Assembly (NCBI GenBank): GCA_027489915.1
Contig: JAIXZB010000042.1
Location: forward strand, 1 to 7,287
Direction: 5' to 3'
DNA: 7,287 bases
Source: Rickettsiales bacterium
GTDB taxonomy: Bacteria; Pseudomonadota; Alphaproteobacteria; Rickettsiales; UBA3002
Shown here: one piece after another, positions 5,899 to 7,287 of the stretch
How positions within the stretch are numbered: position 1 is the stretch's first letter
How the letters are laid out: every line of letters begins with the position of its first letter
Position numbers and translations under genes: made by a program
The notes under the pieces: generated by a model
The model's database searches: none
What the model saw: only the letters and a program-made list of their open reading frames with translations
Told to the model about the DNA's origin: nothing

Positions 5899-6702
5899 AT
5901 GGGATGTATGCGACATATCTTTTTATTAATCATGGGCTTGCTTGCTTTTTCAGCGCCATATTCTTGGGCTGCTGAAGAAGGGGAAACGCATGAAATCACT
6001 ATTCTGGCAGATGTTGCACTGCAATCACCCCTCGTTGAACTGGCGCGATTACATGCGCGCACCTATTCCATTCCCGTGAATGTTTGGTTTAAAAACACCG
6101 CTGAACTGGTCGAAGCGATTCGTGATGGCGCCGATGCAGATTTGGTCATCACTGCCGATGCCCAAGCCTTGCAAGCGCTTACAAACCTTGGTCAAATCGA
6201 TGTATATGCCACCAAAACTATTGCTACCTGCCCTTTGGTTGTTGCTGTAGTTACTGACGCAGCAAAAACCAAACGGGGTATTACACTCGAATTGCTTGGC
6301 CTTACGCTCCGCAACACCAAACCACTTACGCTTGTTACGATTGCATCGCGTAATTCATCGGAAAATGAAATGAGTGCGCTTGCGCTTGCGCGCTCAGAAA
6401 TATTTAAAGACCGCACTGTACGAATAATTGCCTCGCAGAATGTGGAAGATGCGAAGCGAAATATGAAGCGTTATAATGCACCTGCGTTATTGCTTGCAAC
6501 GGATGTATTCTCCGATACATCGCTCAGCCTGTTGCAGCGATTTCCAAGCAACATCGTGCCACCTGCTGAATATAAAGCTGCTGTGCTTGCGGGCGATGCC
6601 ATGAAAGATTCGCGCCAATTTATAACTTCTCTTGGATCGGAACCTTACCGCAACATTCTAGAGCGCTATGGTTTAGCTACTCCTGAAGCTTCAGCGCCTT
6701 AA
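5899..6702 (+). CDS. ModA-like periplasmic substrate-binding protein (orphan)
   Basis: A 267-residue secreted protein. Its signal peptide (HIFLLIMGLLAFSAPYSWA) is probably cut near residue 25. The rest has the order seen in molybdate-binding ModA: ITILADVALQSPLVELARLH (33-52), VNVWFKNTAELVEAI (60-74), GADADLVITADAQALQAL (77-94), PLVVAV (112-117), and a closing SEPYRNILERYGL (247-259). However, the positions equivalent to E. coli ModA oxyanion ligands appear changed: the first Ser falls at Ala40, the Ser-rich ASSS turn is KNTA (65-68), and the late Tyr falls near Ala200. No modB or modC is present in the window. It is therefore a ModA-fold protein with an unknown ligand. The start at 5899 has a weak GAAG six bases upstream; an ATG at 5908 also gives a good signal peptide. 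It converges on tsaD with a four-base overlap. Confidence 0.75.
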   Translation: MGCMRHIFLLIMGLLAFSAPYSWAAEEGETHEITILADVALQSPLVELARLHARTYSIPVNVWFKNTAELVEAIRDGADADLVITADAQALQALTNLGQIDVYATKTIATCPLVVAVVTDAAKTKRGITLELLGLTLRNTKPLTLVTIASRNSSENEMSALALARSEIFKDRTVRIIASQNVEDAKRNMKRYNAPALLLATDVFSDTSLSLLQRFPSNIVPPAEYKAAVLAGDAMKDSRQFITSLGSEPYRNILERYGLATPEASAP

Positions 6703-7287
6703 CCCGCAAGTGGCCAGCGGGCGCGTGGTTCAACGCTCATAGCATCGGTTTTGTTCAAGCGAAAACGCTCCAGTCCTGCCCATGCAATCATCGCAGCGTT
6801 ATCTGTACATAAGGCAGGAGGAGGCACAACCAGCGACAACCCTGCTGCCGATGCAGTATCTTGTAATGCAGCTTTGATGGCCTGATTTGCAGCCACCCCT
6901 CCCGCAACAACCACGCAACTTAATTGGCTTTCCTTCATACGCCTTAGCGCAATAGATAATCTATCCTTTAACACATCGCACACTGCTGCTTCAAAGCTCG
7001 CCGCCATATCGGCTTTGTCTTGTTCACTTAGTGGATATTTTTTGGTTATCTCTTCAAGCGCAAGCCGCACTGCTGTTTTTAGGCCTGAAAATGAAAAATC
7101 AGCGGAGTCTGTGCCCATCATCGGGCGGGGGAGTACGAAACGTTTTGCATCGCCAGTGCGTGCCAACGTTTCCATCCTTGGCCCGCCGGGGTAGGGAATG
7201 CCCATCATCTTCGCGCATTTATCGAAGGCCTCGCCCAGCGCATCATCTCGCGTTGCACCCCACACGCGATACTCTCCCACACCGCGC
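6699..7287 (-). CDS. tsaD: tRNA N6-adenosine threonylcarbamoyltransferase, C-terminal part (runs off right edge)
   Basis: TsaD (YgjD/Kae1/Gcp family) transfers the threonylcarbamoyl group from TC-AMP to A37 of ANN-decoding tRNAs, working with TsaB and TsaE in the cytoplasm. About 195 C-terminal residues are visible and the frame is open at the edge; the full protein is usually about 340. Familiar stretches, in order, are VGEYRVWGATRDDALGEAFD (7280 down), YPGGPRMETLA, FSFSGLKTAV, CVVVAGGVAANQAIKAAL and CTDNAAMIAWAGLERF. GGVAAN and TDNAAMIA are nucleotide- and metal-site motifs of this ASKHA-fold family. The GTG at 7280 is an internal valine (RGVGEY in homologues), not a start. The gene ends by sharing TTAA with the ModA-like gene. 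The identity is secure. Confidence 0.96.
   Translation of the reverse strand, partial: RGVGEYRVWGATRDDALGEAFDKCAKMMGIPYPGGPRMETLARTGDAKRFVLPRPMMGTDSADFSFSGLKTAVRLALEEITKKYPLSEQDKADMAASFEAAVCDVLKDRLSIALRRMKESQLSCVVVAGGVAANQAIKAALQDTASAAGLSLVVPPPALCTDNAAMIAWAGLERFRLNKTDAMSVEPRARWPLAG

Noticed and set aside
7278..7280. GTG at 7280 as the start of tsaD
   Set aside because: The reading frame continues upstream to the window edge with RG before the V, as in TsaD homologues (RGVG), so this is an internal codon of a truncated gene.

Overview
The window looks like chromosomal DNA of an alphaproteobacterium with moderate GC. The clues are the alphaproteobacterial-style standalone PAS_5 protein, a ZnuABC zinc importer, a eukaryote-like (type 2) isoleucyl-tRNA synthetase, and dense packing of genes on both strands. 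No mobile element, CRISPR array, rRNA or tRNA is visible. The lineage call is an inference from gene families only.

Layout, left to right. The 5' part of ileS lies on the minus strand and runs off the left edge. Upstream of it, on the same strand, is a possible 34-residue membrane microprotein. Pointing the other way are a small PAS_5-family protein and metC (cystathionine beta-lyase). metC converges on the minus-strand pair znuC-znuB. znuA is divergent from znuC, and the 5' ends of the two genes overlap or abut. znuA converges on a minus-strand membrane protein that resembles a HupE/UreJ metal permease without its usual histidine motif. A 129-base intergenic region then carries a good sigma70-type promoter for that gene, bracketed by an inverted repeat. 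A plus-strand ModA-like periplasmic binding protein follows. It converges on tsaD, which runs off the right edge.

How the genes fit together: ZnuA captures Zn2+ in the periplasm, ZnuB is the membrane channel and ZnuC the ATPase, so the centre of the window is a complete high-affinity zinc importer. The HupE-like protein and the ModA-like protein share a divergent control region next to it. They may belong to metal or oxyanion handling, but both seem to lack the family's usual ligand residues, so their substrates are unknown. ileS, metC and tsaD are housekeeping genes (isoleucine charging, methionine synthesis, t6A tRNA modification).

The architecture is very compact. All three convergent pairs (metC/znuB, znuA/HupE-like, ModA-like/tsaD) overlap by exactly four bases, with both TAA stops sharing one TTAA. 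None has room for an intergenic terminator. I see no clearly new multi-gene system. The least ordinary items are the ligand-depleted ModA-like and HupE-like pair with its shared regulatory region, and the overlapping znuA/znuC starts.
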